Shown here piece after piece: positions 33,094 to 45,513 of a DNA stretch of 64,000 bases. Within the stretch, counting starts at the first letter, position 1; every line of letters begins with the position of its first letter. Source of the DNA: Pontederia crassipes (Eukaryota; Streptophyta; Magnoliopsida; Commelinales; Pontederiaceae); the NCBI GenBank assembly GCA_030549335.1, contig CM060195.1, forward strand, positions 13,731,501-13,795,500, given 5' to 3'. The translations under genes were made by a program, and so were the position numbers. The notes under the pieces are model-generated. The model was not told where the DNA came from, searched no databases, and saw nothing but the letters and a program-made list of their open reading frames with translations.

Positions 33094-34760
33094 CAAGTGT
33101 AGGCAGAACATATTCATTTGAAGTTTCTTGTTATGAGGATAAATATGATGATGCTTATTCCGCTTTGTGGTGGCACTTAAGCTCGCCCCAAGTTCTGCAA
33201 AATATGAAATTCTTGAAGAGATGTGGGCATTCATGAGGTCAAGATGGTTTTTTTTTACATTCCTCTTTTTTCCTTTTCCTAAGAAATCAGGTATTAGAGT
33301 TCTATTAGTGTTGCTTATGCTGAGTAATTTAAATTAGCTTTATTTTTTTCTCTTAAGTGTTGAAAGGATAAACTTTATTTCTTGTTGTTGTCATCAGATG
33401 TATCTTGTACCACATGACTATTCAAACATGGTAGAAGATTATTTGAACTACTGCTGTTTTCTTTATGTTTAAGATTATCTGGAACTAACCCATGGCCAAG
33501 GATAGCACTGCTGCCAAGCAGAATAAATGTTGCACACAGAAGTGTCTTAGTTTTACATTGGGGTTCGATTACCTCAATTATACTTTGACGATGATTCCTT
33601 TTGCTTTGGTTCGCTTTTCAGTCTATTCTGATTGAAATATTAAAGAAATTATGCTCCTTGAGTTGCTGCATCTCTAAACTATAATGAATTACCTTATTCC
33701 TATTCCATGCTTAGCTTCAATAACCTCATGATGAATATTTAATTTTGAAGTACTTTGAAATTGTATTTGTTTAGCACTGTCGTTATAATTCTTTATTTTC
33801 CGATAGTGATTGTCACTACCTGTTTAAATACAGAAATTTTCAAGTTCCTGTTCATGAAACTTTTCTGGACAATTTGTAGCAAAATATTTACTAAATGCTA
33901 GAAGATGATATGACAGAGACTTGTCAAATAAAGCTCCTATCAGATTTCATGGAAATCTCACTTTTACCTCTACACTTTTATACTCCTTCGGGCTAGAAAT
34001 AAATCAGGGAGCGGCTCGTGTCTAGAATTAATGTTTTACCTGCCTCGGTTTAGATGGTTTGATAATAAGTTATCCTCAAATTTACGATATGACCTGACTT
34101 GTTCATTCTGTGATACATTTGGGCTTGGCTCGCCTTTGGTCTATTTGATCGACAATTCAATCTCAAATTTACAATCCAGCCTTTTGATCTAAATAATTCT
34201 GGCTGGCTTAATCTCATTCTTCATTCTTTTACGGTCTAAATAATCTTATTCTTCATCTTTGGATTGTGTATTTGAGATACTTTGAGAAGCATAATATCCA
34301 TAAACCGGGCATTTTTTCCATTGCAAATGTACCAGTTTCATACTCGAGTTCTTTTTGGTTGTATGATTTTACATACTATTATCATGCAGTCGTGCATTGA
34401 TTATGTGCATGATTCAACCTATATTTCATTTGATATCAGGCGGCGTGGCGTTGTTTCGCCAGTTTTGTTTTTTTTATTCCGAACCTATGCCAGATGCTTG
34501 TGACTACTTGTGCCTCAAAATGATTCCGAACTTAGTTTGCCGCAGTTGATTATTAGCAGTTGGATATTGAAGTTGATTGTTCATTTGCTGCAGTTGATTG
34601 TCCACTTGAGAGATGCTTATGAGGACAAAATTTCTGCCATATGTGGCTTAGACAAGGACACTTTTTCTTGCCATAGGACACTTTCCTTGCATCATCATCG
34701 TTGAGGGCATCCATGTAAATATGGACTTCCACGTCAGGATGAAATTGGAAATCCAAAAAA
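33094..34760 (+). other. CBF5 3' region and unassigned DNA
   Basis: The sequence after the TAG is T-rich, as in plant 3' untranslated regions. Possible AATAAA-type signals occur (for example AATAAATG at about 33522), but the cleavage site cannot be fixed. Beyond about 33.6 kb I see no coding domain. A 67-codon minus-strand frame at 34553-34756 has no recognisable similarity, and a short repeat of CAGTTGATT (about 34544 and 34592) is present. Confidence 0.4.
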
Positions 34761-35960
34761 TTGAATTAATGTAAATGAAAATTTTCTGATAATTTGGATT
34801 TACTAAAATGTATTTCATTTGCATACATCTATCTATCTATATATAATGGAAAAAGTAATTTTCGTAAACACAAAACTCTCCAATTACAAAGAAAAAAAAT
34901 AAAGTGAATACCAATCAGTTGAAACGTCAAATGTGGTATAAATGGTTAATTAGAATAAATTATCGTTACTTTAGAAATCTTTTTATATAGTCAAATATTA
35001 TCGTTATATATTATTTAATTTGATTTTATTTATTTTGTTTGATTATAATATACAAATTTTATTTAATGTATAATATTATCGATATACTTTAAAATATTTA
35101 ATTTTGTTGTTATATTTTTTGTTTTAAATTTATTTCTTTTATAAATATTTCATTCAAAATCATAGTTTCTTTAGGAAGGTTTTGTGTACAAATTTATTTA
35201 TTTATCATTATAATTTACTTTATGTTTTTTCTTTATTTTTGTTGGTGAAAACGAGACAACTTGACAATGTACAAATGCAAAGTGAAAATTCAAAAGAAAG
35301 AATTGATTTTTTAAATGTGAAAGAAATTGGAGAAAACCCAATCAAGTCTAATTAACTAAGTGAAGATGTCAAGACTATACGGTCCTTAAAGTTTTGAGTA
35401 CCTTTTCGACCTTTCTTACTCAACTTGAGCCTAACAATATTGACCAAATATTAAATGATTCTAATTGATTAAAGACGACGCACGAGTAATAAAATAATTT
35501 TGAAAGAAATAAGTGTGAAGGTTGTAAAAAGACCTAAATATAATTCAGTTATAGGTGCAACATGGATCTTTTGAGATAAGGTACATGAAGGTTGTGGTAT
35601 TGTGAGCAACAAGATTAGACTCATGATAAATGATTATTCAGAACTAGAAGGCTTAATTTTCAAAAGAAAGGCTTTGGACCTGGTGTTAGAACATTTAAAT
35701 GCTTTTGACTTTTGTATTATTTAATGGTTATAAACTTTTTAAAATTTATGTTAAATCGATCTTCCTAAACAGTTTTGTAAGTGAAAAAGTCTGTTGCACA
35801 ATCTTAAAATTTTGAAAACTCGGATTGAATCATGTTTATAAACTTTTTAAGGGTCTTCATGTACTTAAAAAAATTCACATAGCTGGGTACAAGAAGTAAG
35901 TTTTTTTAATTTAAATAATTTTAAAAAAAAGTTTGATAGCACACTATTTTTAAGCATATA
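34761..35960. other. AT-rich spacer
   Basis: Strongly A+T rich. From about 35250 some phrases in the plus strand may belong to the copia relic that follows, but no domain can be read before about 35960. Confidence 0.35.
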
Positions 35961-36410
35961 TATAAAGACATTAATCATACATATTTATGTGGATGATATT
36001 CTTTTATATCTTCATTGATGCAAAATTGAGTAAAGAGCTAATTTTTTTTATGTAAATGGAATTCGAAGTGAGTTTTTTTAGATATGCTCACATTTTTAGG
36101 ACTACAAGTAAAACACAAAGGATGAAATGTTTCTGAATAGACTTGGGTTGAAGGATTGCAAACCAAATTCAACTCCAATGAGAATATAAACCAAACTTGA
36201 TAAACATGAAAATGTATAGAGATTTAATTGGTAGTCTCCTTTCCTTGATGGCTTTTAAATCGATATCATGCTAGTATATGCATGAATACCATATTCCAAT
36301 GTGCACTTAGATAATCATATTTAATCATCATTAAAGGAAACATGCATTATTTAAAGCATACATATGATTTAGACATTTTATATGATAGGAACTCATCTCT
36401 GAATTTACAT
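35961..36410 (+). pseudogene. Ty1/copia reverse transcriptase relic
   Basis: Shifting-frame translation gives LIIHIYVDDILLY (about 35969-36008), which includes the copia RT active-site motif YVDD. It is followed by an SKEL...MEFEV segment, FLGLQ-like remnants, LKDCKPNSTPM-like (about 36150-36185), KLDKHE-like and MYRDLIGSLL (about 36210-36245). This is the order seen at the end of plant copia RT into RNase H. Every segment is separated by stops or frameshifts. It may belong to the SIRE/Maximus lineage, but no LTR is linked to it. Confidence 0.75.
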
Positions 36411-37294
36411 GTCTACATTTATGCTTAAAACTTCATTACACTTTTTACTGTGGAGGTCAAGACTCTAGTCACACGTAGTTGTTATGCACATGTTCAATTG
36501 TACCTATGAAATGTGTAACACCCTAAGATTTAGGTTAGCTCAGTGATGTTGCTCGATTTTATAATCTAAATTTTTCTTTATCTTTGACTGGTCAACATGT
36601 TTCCTTACATTAGTGGAAGACTAATTTACAATAGTGGAAACATTCTATACAATATCCAATGGCATGTGGGTTCATGGGCCTACACCTATACAATAATGAA
36701 TCATATATCTATATGCATGTCACTTGTCACAGGAGTTACCAGTCGTCTTACCATCGCCATCATCTTATCCTACACCAATCTAAATGCAGAGAAATGAGAA
36801 TAAACTTAGTACGTTAATGCAAGAATTGTTAACAATAAAATGCTAGCAAGTGTACTAATTGCTCAAGTAATAAAGTGTAAGAGCCTATTGATGCATAGGT
36901 TTTAGGATGATAAAAGAATTCTAACGACGGATTAGAGTTTACTCAAATTATTGATCTCGATATAGGATCAGTCAACCTATCTTAATTCAAATTAGATTAA
37001 GACTACTCCATCATGGATCATAATCTAATGTAAGATGCATTAAAATGTAGTATGTAGTCTCTAAACTATTACTACCCATACATTGGTAATGATTAATAGA
37101 CCACACAACTAATATTCTGCCAAGGATCATACGAGTTGTGATATGCAATGCTTGGACTTAAAAGTCAAGAATCAATTCCATAGAAATCATGCAATCAAAA
37201 GTAACTACTCTTACAATGATGATAGCTAATTATAGAAGGCAATTAATCTATGAAAAAGAATTAATAATAGTATGCATATTCGAAAGAAAACTAA
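36411..37294. other. Repeat-like DNA, no gene
   Basis: A TGTAACACCCTAAGATTTAG phrase at about 36515 looks like an LTR start of the Tekay-like type, but downstream sequence does not follow that family. A GCTAGCAAGTGTACTAATTGCTCAAGTA phrase at about 36842 resembles sequence found in gypsy elements. No ends can be set. Confidence 0.35.
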
Positions 37295-37299
37295 TACTA

Positions 37300-37810
37300 C
37301 AAGAAATCTGTCGTTTAACGACACAAAATAGTGACGCAAAATTGTGTGACGCTAATTCGACGCATCAAAATAGCAACGACATTGGATCGACAAGATCGAA
37401 CGCTAATTGCCTCCTAATAGCGCCGACTTAGCGTCACATTCGCGTTACAAAAAGTCGACGCTAAACTCGGCGCCATCGCGATGCTATGTAGACACTATTA
37501 TCACGCGCCAAGGCTGAAAATTGCGTGGTAAATTATAGTATTGTATTAGCGCCGACAAGACGTGACACAAGTTAGCGTCAATAACAATGCGGCACTAAAT
37601 CGACGCAAGTTCAAGAGGCAATTTTTGCATCCACAACTTGCATTGTATTTGCGTCGACTAGGTGTGCCACTAATTAGCGTCAAAAAGCTTGCGTCGCTAA
37701 GTCAACACTAGGTTCTGTGTTGGCGTCAAGACATGTCGACACTAATGTGACGCTGAATACTTTGCGATGCTAATGTGAAGCCAATGCGGCACCAACATTA
37801 GAATTTTAAG
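37300..37810. repeat. Left subterminal repeats of the large CACTA element
   Basis: Many short motifs of the form GCGTCGCTAA/TTAGCGTCGAC in both directions at irregular spacing. These are the usual binding sites for CACTA regulatory proteins, by analogy with En/Spm. Confidence 0.65.
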
Positions 37811-37940
37811 AATATACAAGTATTTATATAAGTAATGTTAATTATTATTCGTATTTAGGTAATGTTAATTTGTATAACTATATTAGTATTTATACTCAAT
37901 ACAAACATATATATGCTACCTATATTAATAACGTATATAC

Positions 37941-37951
37941 ATACATATACG

Positions 37952-38027
<76 letters not shown>

Positions 38028-38031
38028 TATG
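37941..38031. repeat. (ACATAT)n microsatellite
   Basis: About 15 near-perfect tandem hexamers. They generate the Tyr/Val and Tyr/Thr frames on both strands, which are not genes. Confidence 0.95.
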
Positions 38032-38199
38032 CAATAGCCATCGTGACACTACTTTGCATACATATACATATACATATTATACATACTATATACGATACTT
38101 AATTACTTACTATATTATACACCATACTATACTATATTATTCCATTATATAATATAGAAAAAATAATACACCATCCAATACATACATTATACTCCAATT

Positions 38200-38760
38200 C
38201 TCAAATCCCAAAGTTAGGAGAATAGTGTTTCTTCTTTTTTTATGGATTCAAATGGCGATTGCCGAAGATCCGGCCGTCGGATCATCACAAAGTTTGTACC
38301 TATTGTAGATCTCGGCAACATAGATTTTTTAGTATTTTTGACGATTTTAGGAGGCTGGATAGCAGAGTTAAGAACCTAGAAAAATAAAGGCTTTCGATGG
38401 TCACCAACATGAGTCCGGTGGGAATCGGTCAAAACAAAAATTACAGACTCATAGAGATCGATGCAAGCTCTCAGCCCAACCTAAGAAATTTAAAAATGTG
38501 CGTTCTCAAAAATTGGACCTTTCATGAGCGCTTGGAATGGTCCAATTTAGTTGACATAGTGTTTTCAATTTTTTTTTGAGAAATGCTGATTTTCTTAGAT
38601 TTTTTTTGTATCCAAATTTAAAAAGAGTATTCAAATCTCTATTTTGCTTCGTGCGCTTAAAAAATATTAGAAATTACTTTTCTCGAAAATTGAACATCTC
38701 GGGACTTCTTACAATGGCATCATTTGATCGACATATGATTATCAAATTTTTTGGACGACG
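38200..38760. other. Unassigned segment within the CACTA region
   Basis: A unique-looking stretch with CCGGCCGTCGGATCATCAC and GTCCGGTGGGAATCGGTCA phrases, similar in feel to leader regions of CACTA elements. Short open frames (60-62 codons at 38397-38764) show no domain. Confidence 0.3.
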
Positions 38761-38761
38761 T

Positions 38762-38938
38762 TGATAAACATATACATATATGCAAGTCCATATATACATA
38801 TATATACATACATATACACATATACATACATATATACATATACACATATACATACATATATACATATCCATATATACACATATACATACATATACAGATA
38901 TACATACATATACACATACACACACATACACACACAAT
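38762..38938. repeat. TA/CA-rich compound microsatellite
   Basis: Irregular alternation of ATACATATACACATAT-type units ending in (CACA)n. Open frames across it are low-complexity Tyr/Ile/Thr or Cys/Val/Tyr and are discounted. Confidence 0.9.
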
Positions 38939-40495
38939 GAAAGTCAAAGGATGTCACAAGTAGTTAGTAGCCCCTTAGAACATGAATTCGAACAAATGCC
39001 AGAAGATATTAGTCCTGCTCTATCTCAATCTGGACTACCTCAAGATGTTGATAACTTTGTGGATGCTAATCCTAATGTACCTACTGAAGACACAGGAAAA
39101 TCAAGGAACATAAGCGAGTAAGAATAAACATTTCTCAAGTTATTGAATTATTTTTTATATCATTATGGTGTAAAATTTATAACTATTTTTTATGTAGGTG
39201 CTGATAGCCAAGGGAAAAAGAAAGTGCGTGGAAGAAATAAGTGTAGACAAGTTGCTGGACTTGTTGGAAAGAAGCTGAAAATTATATTTTATAACAATCG
39301 AGCAGTTAGTGAAAATCTATTCTCAAGATGGGCAAGTTAGTTCAGGATAGAAACATATGCCCATTAAGAGTGCATGCATGGAAAGAAATTGGTGAAGTGG
39401 AGAAAGAACACATGTGGGCTGCTATTGTGGTAATATTTTTTTCTTTTATTTTATTAGGCTTGTTTGTGTAAGTCCTAAAAAAGATTTGTTTACATATCCA
39501 TTATTTATTTATATAACATTAAAATTTTCTAATGGTATTAAAATATTTGTGTATGAAAAATTTGAAAGTGATGACATGAACATTGAGAATGTTTTGGGAC
39601 ATATGAAAGAATTATGACAAAAATGGAGAGGAAGCATGCACTTCAAATATGTGAAAGATTAACCACTTTAACAAGCTTTGAAGAATGTGCCTGATGGAGT
39701 GGACAAAAGAGATTGAAAATGGCTTGTTAAAGAGTATTATAATAGTAAAAGTTTTATGGTATGATTATTTGATAAAATTATTATGATTATGATTTTTACT
39801 ATGATGTTTATATTATATATATAGCATTATTGTGTATGTTATATGTTAATATAGGATGCAAGTGAAAGGAATACAAGAAATAGAGCATTAACTATGCCAC
39901 ACCGCATTGGCAGCAAGACTTTTAGAGAGTTCATTTATCAAATATTAATATTCTTTTCTTTCATTTTTTACTTGATATCTCATTGTCTTTTATGTAAAGG
40001 GAGGTAAAGATTGTAACCCATCGGTTGTTGCAACTATTTTCTTTGAGACACGCAAGAAAAATAATAAGCTTGTTGAACCAGAGACCATTGAAAAATATGT
40101 ATGTTTAATAATAGTTTTTCATTTGATCTTGATGAAATATATATTAATACGAGTTTATTTTTTTTTGTAGGACGATGAGAGATTGTATAAGCTGAACCTA
40201 CACTTCCCGTAATAGAAGTAGTAGAGCATTGTTTTGGTCCTAAAAAATGTAATCATGTGATTGGCTTTGGTGGTGGGATTACAACAAAAGAAATAAAAGG
40301 AAATAGTTCTTTGAAGCATGAATTATTGGATAAGTTATGTACAACTATTGAAGAAAATAAACTACTAAAAGAATGTGTAGCTTCTATGGAAGGTCAATTG
40401 CACCAATTGATGGAGTTCATGCATAGTCAATAATCTAATGCTCAAAATTCAAAAACACCACAATCTTGTGAACAATCACCTGAAGCATAAGGTTA
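38939..40495 (+). pseudogene. TNPA/Transposase_24-type CACTA protein, broken
   Basis: Segments in order: [16 protein letters not shown]...VPTEDTGKSRNIS (about 38955-39121); after a gap that may be an intron, SQGKKKVRGRNKCRQVAGLVGKKLKIIFYNNRAVSENLF (about 39200-39330) and an HAWKEIGEVEKEHMWAAIV-like segment (39370-39430); then after AT-rich gaps EHCFGPKKCNHVIGFGGGITTKEIKG (about 40224-40305) and a heptad-like helix with LLKECVASMEGQLHQLMEFM (40365-40430). This is the order of the plant Transposase_24 (Ptta/En/Spm) family. Introns are plausible, but in-frame stops occur (for example after FSRWAS at 39340). It probably belongs to the CACTA copy whose right end is at 41344, not to the larger element. 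Confidence 0.7.
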
Positions 40496-40968
40496 GTAAG
40501 AATAAAAAATTTGAATTTTATTTTATGAGCTATTAATATTTTTTATTCTAATAAATCTTTAATCATTATAGCCCTCTTTTGAAGCATGAATGAAAGTTTG
40601 GCGGATTAGAATTTTTGGTTGGTGAGTACATAATCTCAGTTTCTTCTTAGTAAAGTTATTTTTAGTTATTATTAAAACTAATTCTCATTTTGATTTTATA
40701 GATTTTTTATGAATGTTTGTTGGATTAGAAAGGAATATTATTGGAAGTAAAGTCTTGCTATATTTCTTGAACATGTTCTTTAGAAGAGTTATTTGGAATT
40801 TTGTAAACATTTGAATTAAAATGTTGAATGTTGCATATGAATATTTGAGTTGAATATTATATGGATAATTGATTTGATACTTGATGTTTTGAACATGAAT
40901 GAGTTATCTTATCAAATATAGAATTTTAAAATTTAAAAAATGTATTGATGGTCATATATTTGTTCTTA

Positions 40969-41041
<73 letters not shown>
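40969..41041. repeat. (AAT)n microsatellite
   Basis: Perfect AAT/TAA repeat, about 24 units, in the 3' part of the inserted CACTA copy. Confidence 0.97.
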
Positions 41042-41344
41042 GTGACAAGTAAGTGGTCATTAAAAAATTATTCCAACAAATAAATAATGTCTTTAATGAC
41101 TACGTGAGTGGTCTTTATAAGTTATATAGGGGACCAACATACTAGTCGCTATTGAACTTTTATGGAAGAGAATTATAGTAGTCCCTAAAAAGAATCAACG
41201 GTCAGTTATTCACACTAGACGCTAAAACCTTTTAGCAGCGGGACCTATGGCGAAGAGCCTCTTGTCATTGATAAGTATTAACGTCAAGATGATAACTTTT
41301 AACGACTACATATCTCTTCACTAATGACCTAATTTCTTGTAGTG
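41042..41344 (+). mobile_element. Right end of a second CACTA element
   Basis: It ends TTTCTTGTAGTG at 41344, the complement of CACTACAAGAAA. Subterminal motifs (TTTAACGACTA, AGTGGTCATTAA, ACTAGTCGCTATTGAAC) resemble those in the element at 18247-20840. The bases after the end are TTG, the expected target duplication, but no left end with TTG outside was found. The left part may be deleted. Confidence 0.7.
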
Positions 41345-41845
41345 TTGACTTCTCCTCCATCGTTTATCCACTGAAGTTTCTATGGTTTTGGGTGCTTTAA
41401 GGTTGGTAGTCCCAACTTCTCCACCATGTATTGGTTAGCAAGATCGACACAACTTCCAATATCAATAATCAATCCACAAGTTCTGTCCATAACACAATAA
41501 CATGCATAGAGAAGATTTTCTCGTTCATTTCTTCTTCCTCCAATATCAACACGTGTATGCCTTATCTAATTTATAACAGAGGCTTCATCATCTTCCTCTT
41601 CCACCTCTTGATTTTGCCCATCATCATTAGAAGTACGGTGTCTTTGGCGATCTCTTCTTTGAATTGGTTGTATAATTTGTTGCGGCTGGGCAATTTACAC
41701 ATCTATCTGATCATGAAGTTCAGTAATTATATTTTCAAGACGCTGAGAATGTTGCGTCATGACTTTCATCATTCTTGTCTGATCAATTATTTCTTTTCTA
41801 GGATTGAGCTATTTGTCATTTCGTGTTGACATTGTGATAAATTTC
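41345..41845 (-). pseudogene. Gypsy gag/protease relic
   Basis: Minus-strand translation from about 41840 gives STRNDK, a stop, LNPRKEIIDQTRMMKVMTQHSQRLENIITELHDQIDV and an acidic stretch. Then come MDRTCGLIIDIGSCVDLANQYMVEKLGLPTLKHPKP, a stop, and KLQWINDGGEV (about 41490-41350). The last part matches the retroelement protease of a gypsy lineage common in plants, whose usual IIDSGS loop reads IIDIGS here. It stops at 41345 where the CACTA end begins. The rest of Pol was not found. Confidence 0.7.
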
Positions 41846-42630
41846 TGTAGCAAAACTTAGTGGTAAAAGTAACCTCACGTGTTGACACGTATTTTACCTC
41901 AACTCTATTAGACTTTTTCTCTCAATTGTACTCACCACTCAACCTTCTTTTTTTCACTCTCTTGAGCCCAAGTTCTAAAACTAATACAAGTCAATACAAG
42001 GCAATGCGTGATTGAACCAATCTGATTTATCAATGTGATTTCAAGATCAGAAGAATATTTGAAGTTGAATTTGGAATAGACATCAGGAAAAGGTTGCCAA
42101 ATAAGGATAGATATCAAAGATTCATAATTTAAACGAAATAAAAAATCACCCTTCCTTGAGTCTAATTATTCTATTCTAAAAAATATCTTTTGCACTTGGC
42201 TGCAGTAATAATCTCGTTCCTTTTTTTGTTTCCTTCTTTCCTCTTTCTTTTGAATCCTTTTTTTTCAGTTTTTTTCAATTTTTTTCAGATTTTGTTTTTG
42301 TTTTTCCTTTTCTCCTTTCCTGCACTTTCCTTTTCAATTTTCTTTTTTTGTTATTTTTTCAGATTTTTTGGGATTTTTTATACTTCTTCAAATTTTGATA
42401 AAAACTATCAAACTAGAATTTGATAAGGAATAAAGAAATAGAGATAAGAGAAAATAAGGAAGACAGTTAAAATTTTTGTGGGTTTTATTGAAACTGTAGT
42501 AGATTTTGTGGGTTTGAAGAATAAACAAGCTAGATTTTTTTTTGCAAAATTTTGGTGTTCTTTTTTTTAGAAACTGAAATAGGGGAAACAAAATAATGAA
42601 AGATAACTAGAAAATTAAATCGAAAATGCG

Positions 42631-42643
42631 GCTCTGATACCAA
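42631..42643 (-). promoter_or_regulatory. Initiator-Met primer-binding site (second gypsy element)
   Basis: The minus strand reads TTGGTATCAGAGC, about 800 bp upstream of the gag relic at 41345-41845, in the right orientation to prime that element. Confidence 0.8.
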
Positions 42644-43368
42644 CCTATACGATGCTCAAGAACAATGCCTTGAGTGACTGGAACAATATATGATAATCGA
42701 GAGAAACTAAATCAAACGAATTTCAGGCAGCGAAATACCAACCTCAATATTATAATGAAACAAGCAATCAATATTATAAATAGATGGATTTAAACACAAG
42801 ATTACAAATCTTGTAATTAACGACGGAAGTTCTTGAAGAATGGATTGCAGGAGTTCCTTCATATCAAAAGCAATTAAGTCAAATTTTAATAGATTCAAAG
42901 ATGTCTAAAATAACAATAAGCACTAGTATTTATAGGCCCTACAAACAAAATTTGGGCTGGAACCTATCTTAGCCTATAAGTATCCTAACTAATTTACTAA
43001 AATAACAAACTTAATTTCTGTTAAAAATCTCAACAACATATTCCATCTAATTAATTCTAAAAATTTCAAATAAATATGGTTAAACCATGATTTATTTGGC
43101 CCAAATAATGATGACTCTCATGCAGCCCAATTTGTAACAGAGAAGTTGGATTCGATTTGTAGTTGCATGCCTACTTTGTAAATGACTTTCTATTGTAGCC
43201 TGAAGTTATTTTGCTCTTGATCTTGTAAGTGGACGTAAGAATTCTTAATTATATTTATTTCTTCTTCTCGAAGATCCACAACACTATCTTGATCATCGAA
43301 CATCACTCGAACATTTTTATTTTCATCAGTTTCATTTATGGAATCTTCCAAGTTCATATCACATCAAT
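42644..43368 (-). mobile_element. 5' LTR region of the minus-strand gypsy element
   Basis: It lies just upstream of the primer site, and its outer edge near 43368 adjoins CACTA subterminal motifs. CTATAAATACTAG read on the minus strand (about 42927-42939) is a plausible TATA box. LTR ends cannot be fixed because no second copy is in the window. 41846-42630 is the untranslated leader, with a T-rich block at 42210-42370. Confidence 0.5.
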
Positions 43369-43585
43369 TTAGCGCCTTGGTTTTTAGCGTCACAATAACG
43401 AGACGTCATTTCGATGCTAAGCGGATGCTAGATTTATTAGCCATGACGTAGTGCCAAAATAGCAACGTGAAGATGCGTGGCTAATTTAGTTGGTCGACTT
43501 CCTTTTATTTTTCCCACTTAATTAGACACATATACATATAGACCTAACATACATACATACATACATACATACATACATACATACA

Positions 43586-43616
<31 letters not shown>

Positions 43617-44065
43617 TTACTTAATATATATATATTTACTTAATATATATATATTTATATAACTACATATGAATATACACTTATAGTTTATATATATAGA
43701 CCTAACATACATACAAACATACATACATGCATGCATACATGCATTATATATATATATATATATATATACAATTACATACATATAATAGAAATTTAGAATA
43801 TAGAAAACCTATTGGAATGTAAACTAACAATATAATATGAACAAAATAATATAAACCTATTTGAATATAAGATAATAAAAAAAGGTATACTATTTGGCCT
43901 CACTATAGCGTCAATAGTTATTCGTCGCTAATAGCACTTGGGAGTCGACGTATCATCTCATTTAAGTTTATATCTTTTAACTTATTTGTATGCGTCATGT
44001 TAGCGTGGAAGTAGCATCACATTTCTTTGCGGCGCTAAAAAGTTACCCTAAATCCCTAACTTCTT
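43369..44065. repeat. CACTA subterminal repeats, continued
   Basis: The same TTAGCGTC/GACGCTAA-type motifs as at the element ends resume here (43369-43495 and 43905-44040), with microsatellite DNA between them. This supports the 37.8-43.37 kb block being an insertion into one CACTA element. Confidence 0.55.
43547..43614. repeat. (ACAT)n microsatellite
   Basis: About 16 perfect tetranucleotide repeats. Related shorter tracts continue at 43706-43742, and (TA)n at 43746-43768. Confidence 0.95.
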
Positions 44066-44089
44066 CCTTTACTATTTACTGTGTGTTTA

Positions 44090-44730
44090 CTATGTGCGAC
44101 CGCGACCGTGCAACCGTGATCATGCCATCGCGATGCCGCCCTCCTCTGGTGCCGTGGTCCGGCGCCCTGCCAGACGCACCCTCCTTCGGCTCCTCCACTG
44201 CCCTCTTGTGACACCGCCGACCTCCTATGACCCTGCCGGCCTCCTTCGACCCCGCCACCCTCCTCTGATCCCGCCTCCTCCGACGCACTCGTCCGCCCTT
44301 CAATGCCCTCATCTGACCTCGCATCCTCCGACCTCGCCCTCTCCGTCTCCTCTGACGTCATCATCCGTCCCTGCCTCCTTCGACCCCGCCCTCTCCGCCT
44401 CCTCTGACACCCTCGTCCGCTCTGCTCTGCCCTCCTTCGCCCTAAGCTTGCTTCCTCCGCACAACCACCCGACCCCGACGCCTCCTCCTCCTCCTCCCCT
44501 CGACTCCAGCTCCTCCTCCTCCTCCTCCCCTCAATGCCGGTTCCTCCTACTTCTCCCCGGAGATGCTGACGCACTACTGTTCTGACACTGACACACTATT
44601 GTTCCGCTGTTGCCCTACAATAGCTCCGCTGCCCTACTGCCCCAACCACTGCCCTGCAGCTCCACTGCACTACTGCTCCGATCGCCACCCTACTCCTATT
44701 CGGCCGCCACCCTGCAATAAGGTATGAGCC
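44090..44730 (+). promoter_or_regulatory. C/T-rich leader region of the CACTA transposase
   Basis: It is strongly C+T rich with repeats of CTCCTTCGACCCCGCC, CCTCCTCTGACnCC and GCCCTACTGC. It lies upstream of the TNP2-like gene, at the place where CACTA elements often have a GC-rich leader or first exon. It is open in several frames on both strands only because of composition. Confidence 0.4.
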
Positions 44731-45513
44731 CACATGCCCGCCCCCATAAGTTGATTTTATGTTAGTATTGTTATGATTGTTGTAATGCCTAAAAGATATA
44801 AATTAGGTTGAATGATACAAAATTACGTTGTTGTAATGCCTAAGAGATGTAAATACGAAATTAGGTTCCTTCTTATACGCATTATGTTGGAGCGTGTTGA
44901 ATGACCTCAGGAGGTGTAAATTAGGACGTAGTTTTGATGTGGTTGATCGGTTTTTGCATAAACATTCATCTCTTGCATAAACATTTGTAGTATTTCTAGT
45001 TAATTGTTTTTTCTTCATGTTCAATGCACAAACATTCATGTCATACATGTAACTTGATATTCTTGAAGTTCTGATCATGTACACTTTTTATGGTTTTGAT
45101 ATCATTGTAAGGGATTATGCATAGATTAGTTAATTTTCTAGGAATTAATCTTTTTTGTTAGTAATTAGTTCTTATGCTAAATAGTACGATCCATATGACA
45201 TATGCTTTCATGCTACTTTATGCAATACGATTAGCTAATTGTCCACTAGAGAATTGATATTTAAAAGATAATTAATCCTTATGCTAGGAATTAAGGAAAT
45301 TAAAAAAAAAGAATCTAATTTTAAAAGAAAGGTCGATTATGAATTCTTTCCGATCTTGTACTTCAAATATGTAATTTTGGAGTTATGAAAATGAAGGTGT
45401 TGCTTCTTCATATGGCAAAATCTTATGTCCATGACAAAAATGCAAATGTTATCAATGGGAAGTAAGATATAATGTGCAGATAGATTTATGTTACAACGGT
45501 TTCTTATTCTTTC
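44731..45513. other. AT-rich region, probable first intron of the transposase gene
   Basis: No coding potential. A GTAATGCCTAA-AGAT-TAAAT phrase is repeated at about 44781 and 44823. Its position between the GC-rich leader and the first TNP2 exon suggests an intron. Confidence 0.35.

Noticed and set aside
34553..34756. 67-codon minus-strand frame
   Set aside because: No recognisable domain, no splice context and ordinary AT-rich surroundings. Not supported as a gene.
36515..36535. TGTAACACCC as an LTR start
   Set aside because: The motif matches the Tekay-like LTR start, but the following sequence does not match the family, so no LTR is called.
37855..38152. Tyr/Val and Tyr/Thr repeat frames
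   Set aside because: Translations of the (ACATAT)n microsatellite.
38674..39121. Cys/Val/Tyr and Ile/His/Thr frames
   Set aside because: Translations of a TA/CA microsatellite. Only the last part (from about 38955) carries real CACTA-protein similarity.
44056..44585. Open frames of 163-172 codons on both strands
   Set aside because: Produced by a C/T-rich block in the CACTA leader. Peptides are repetitive and without domains.
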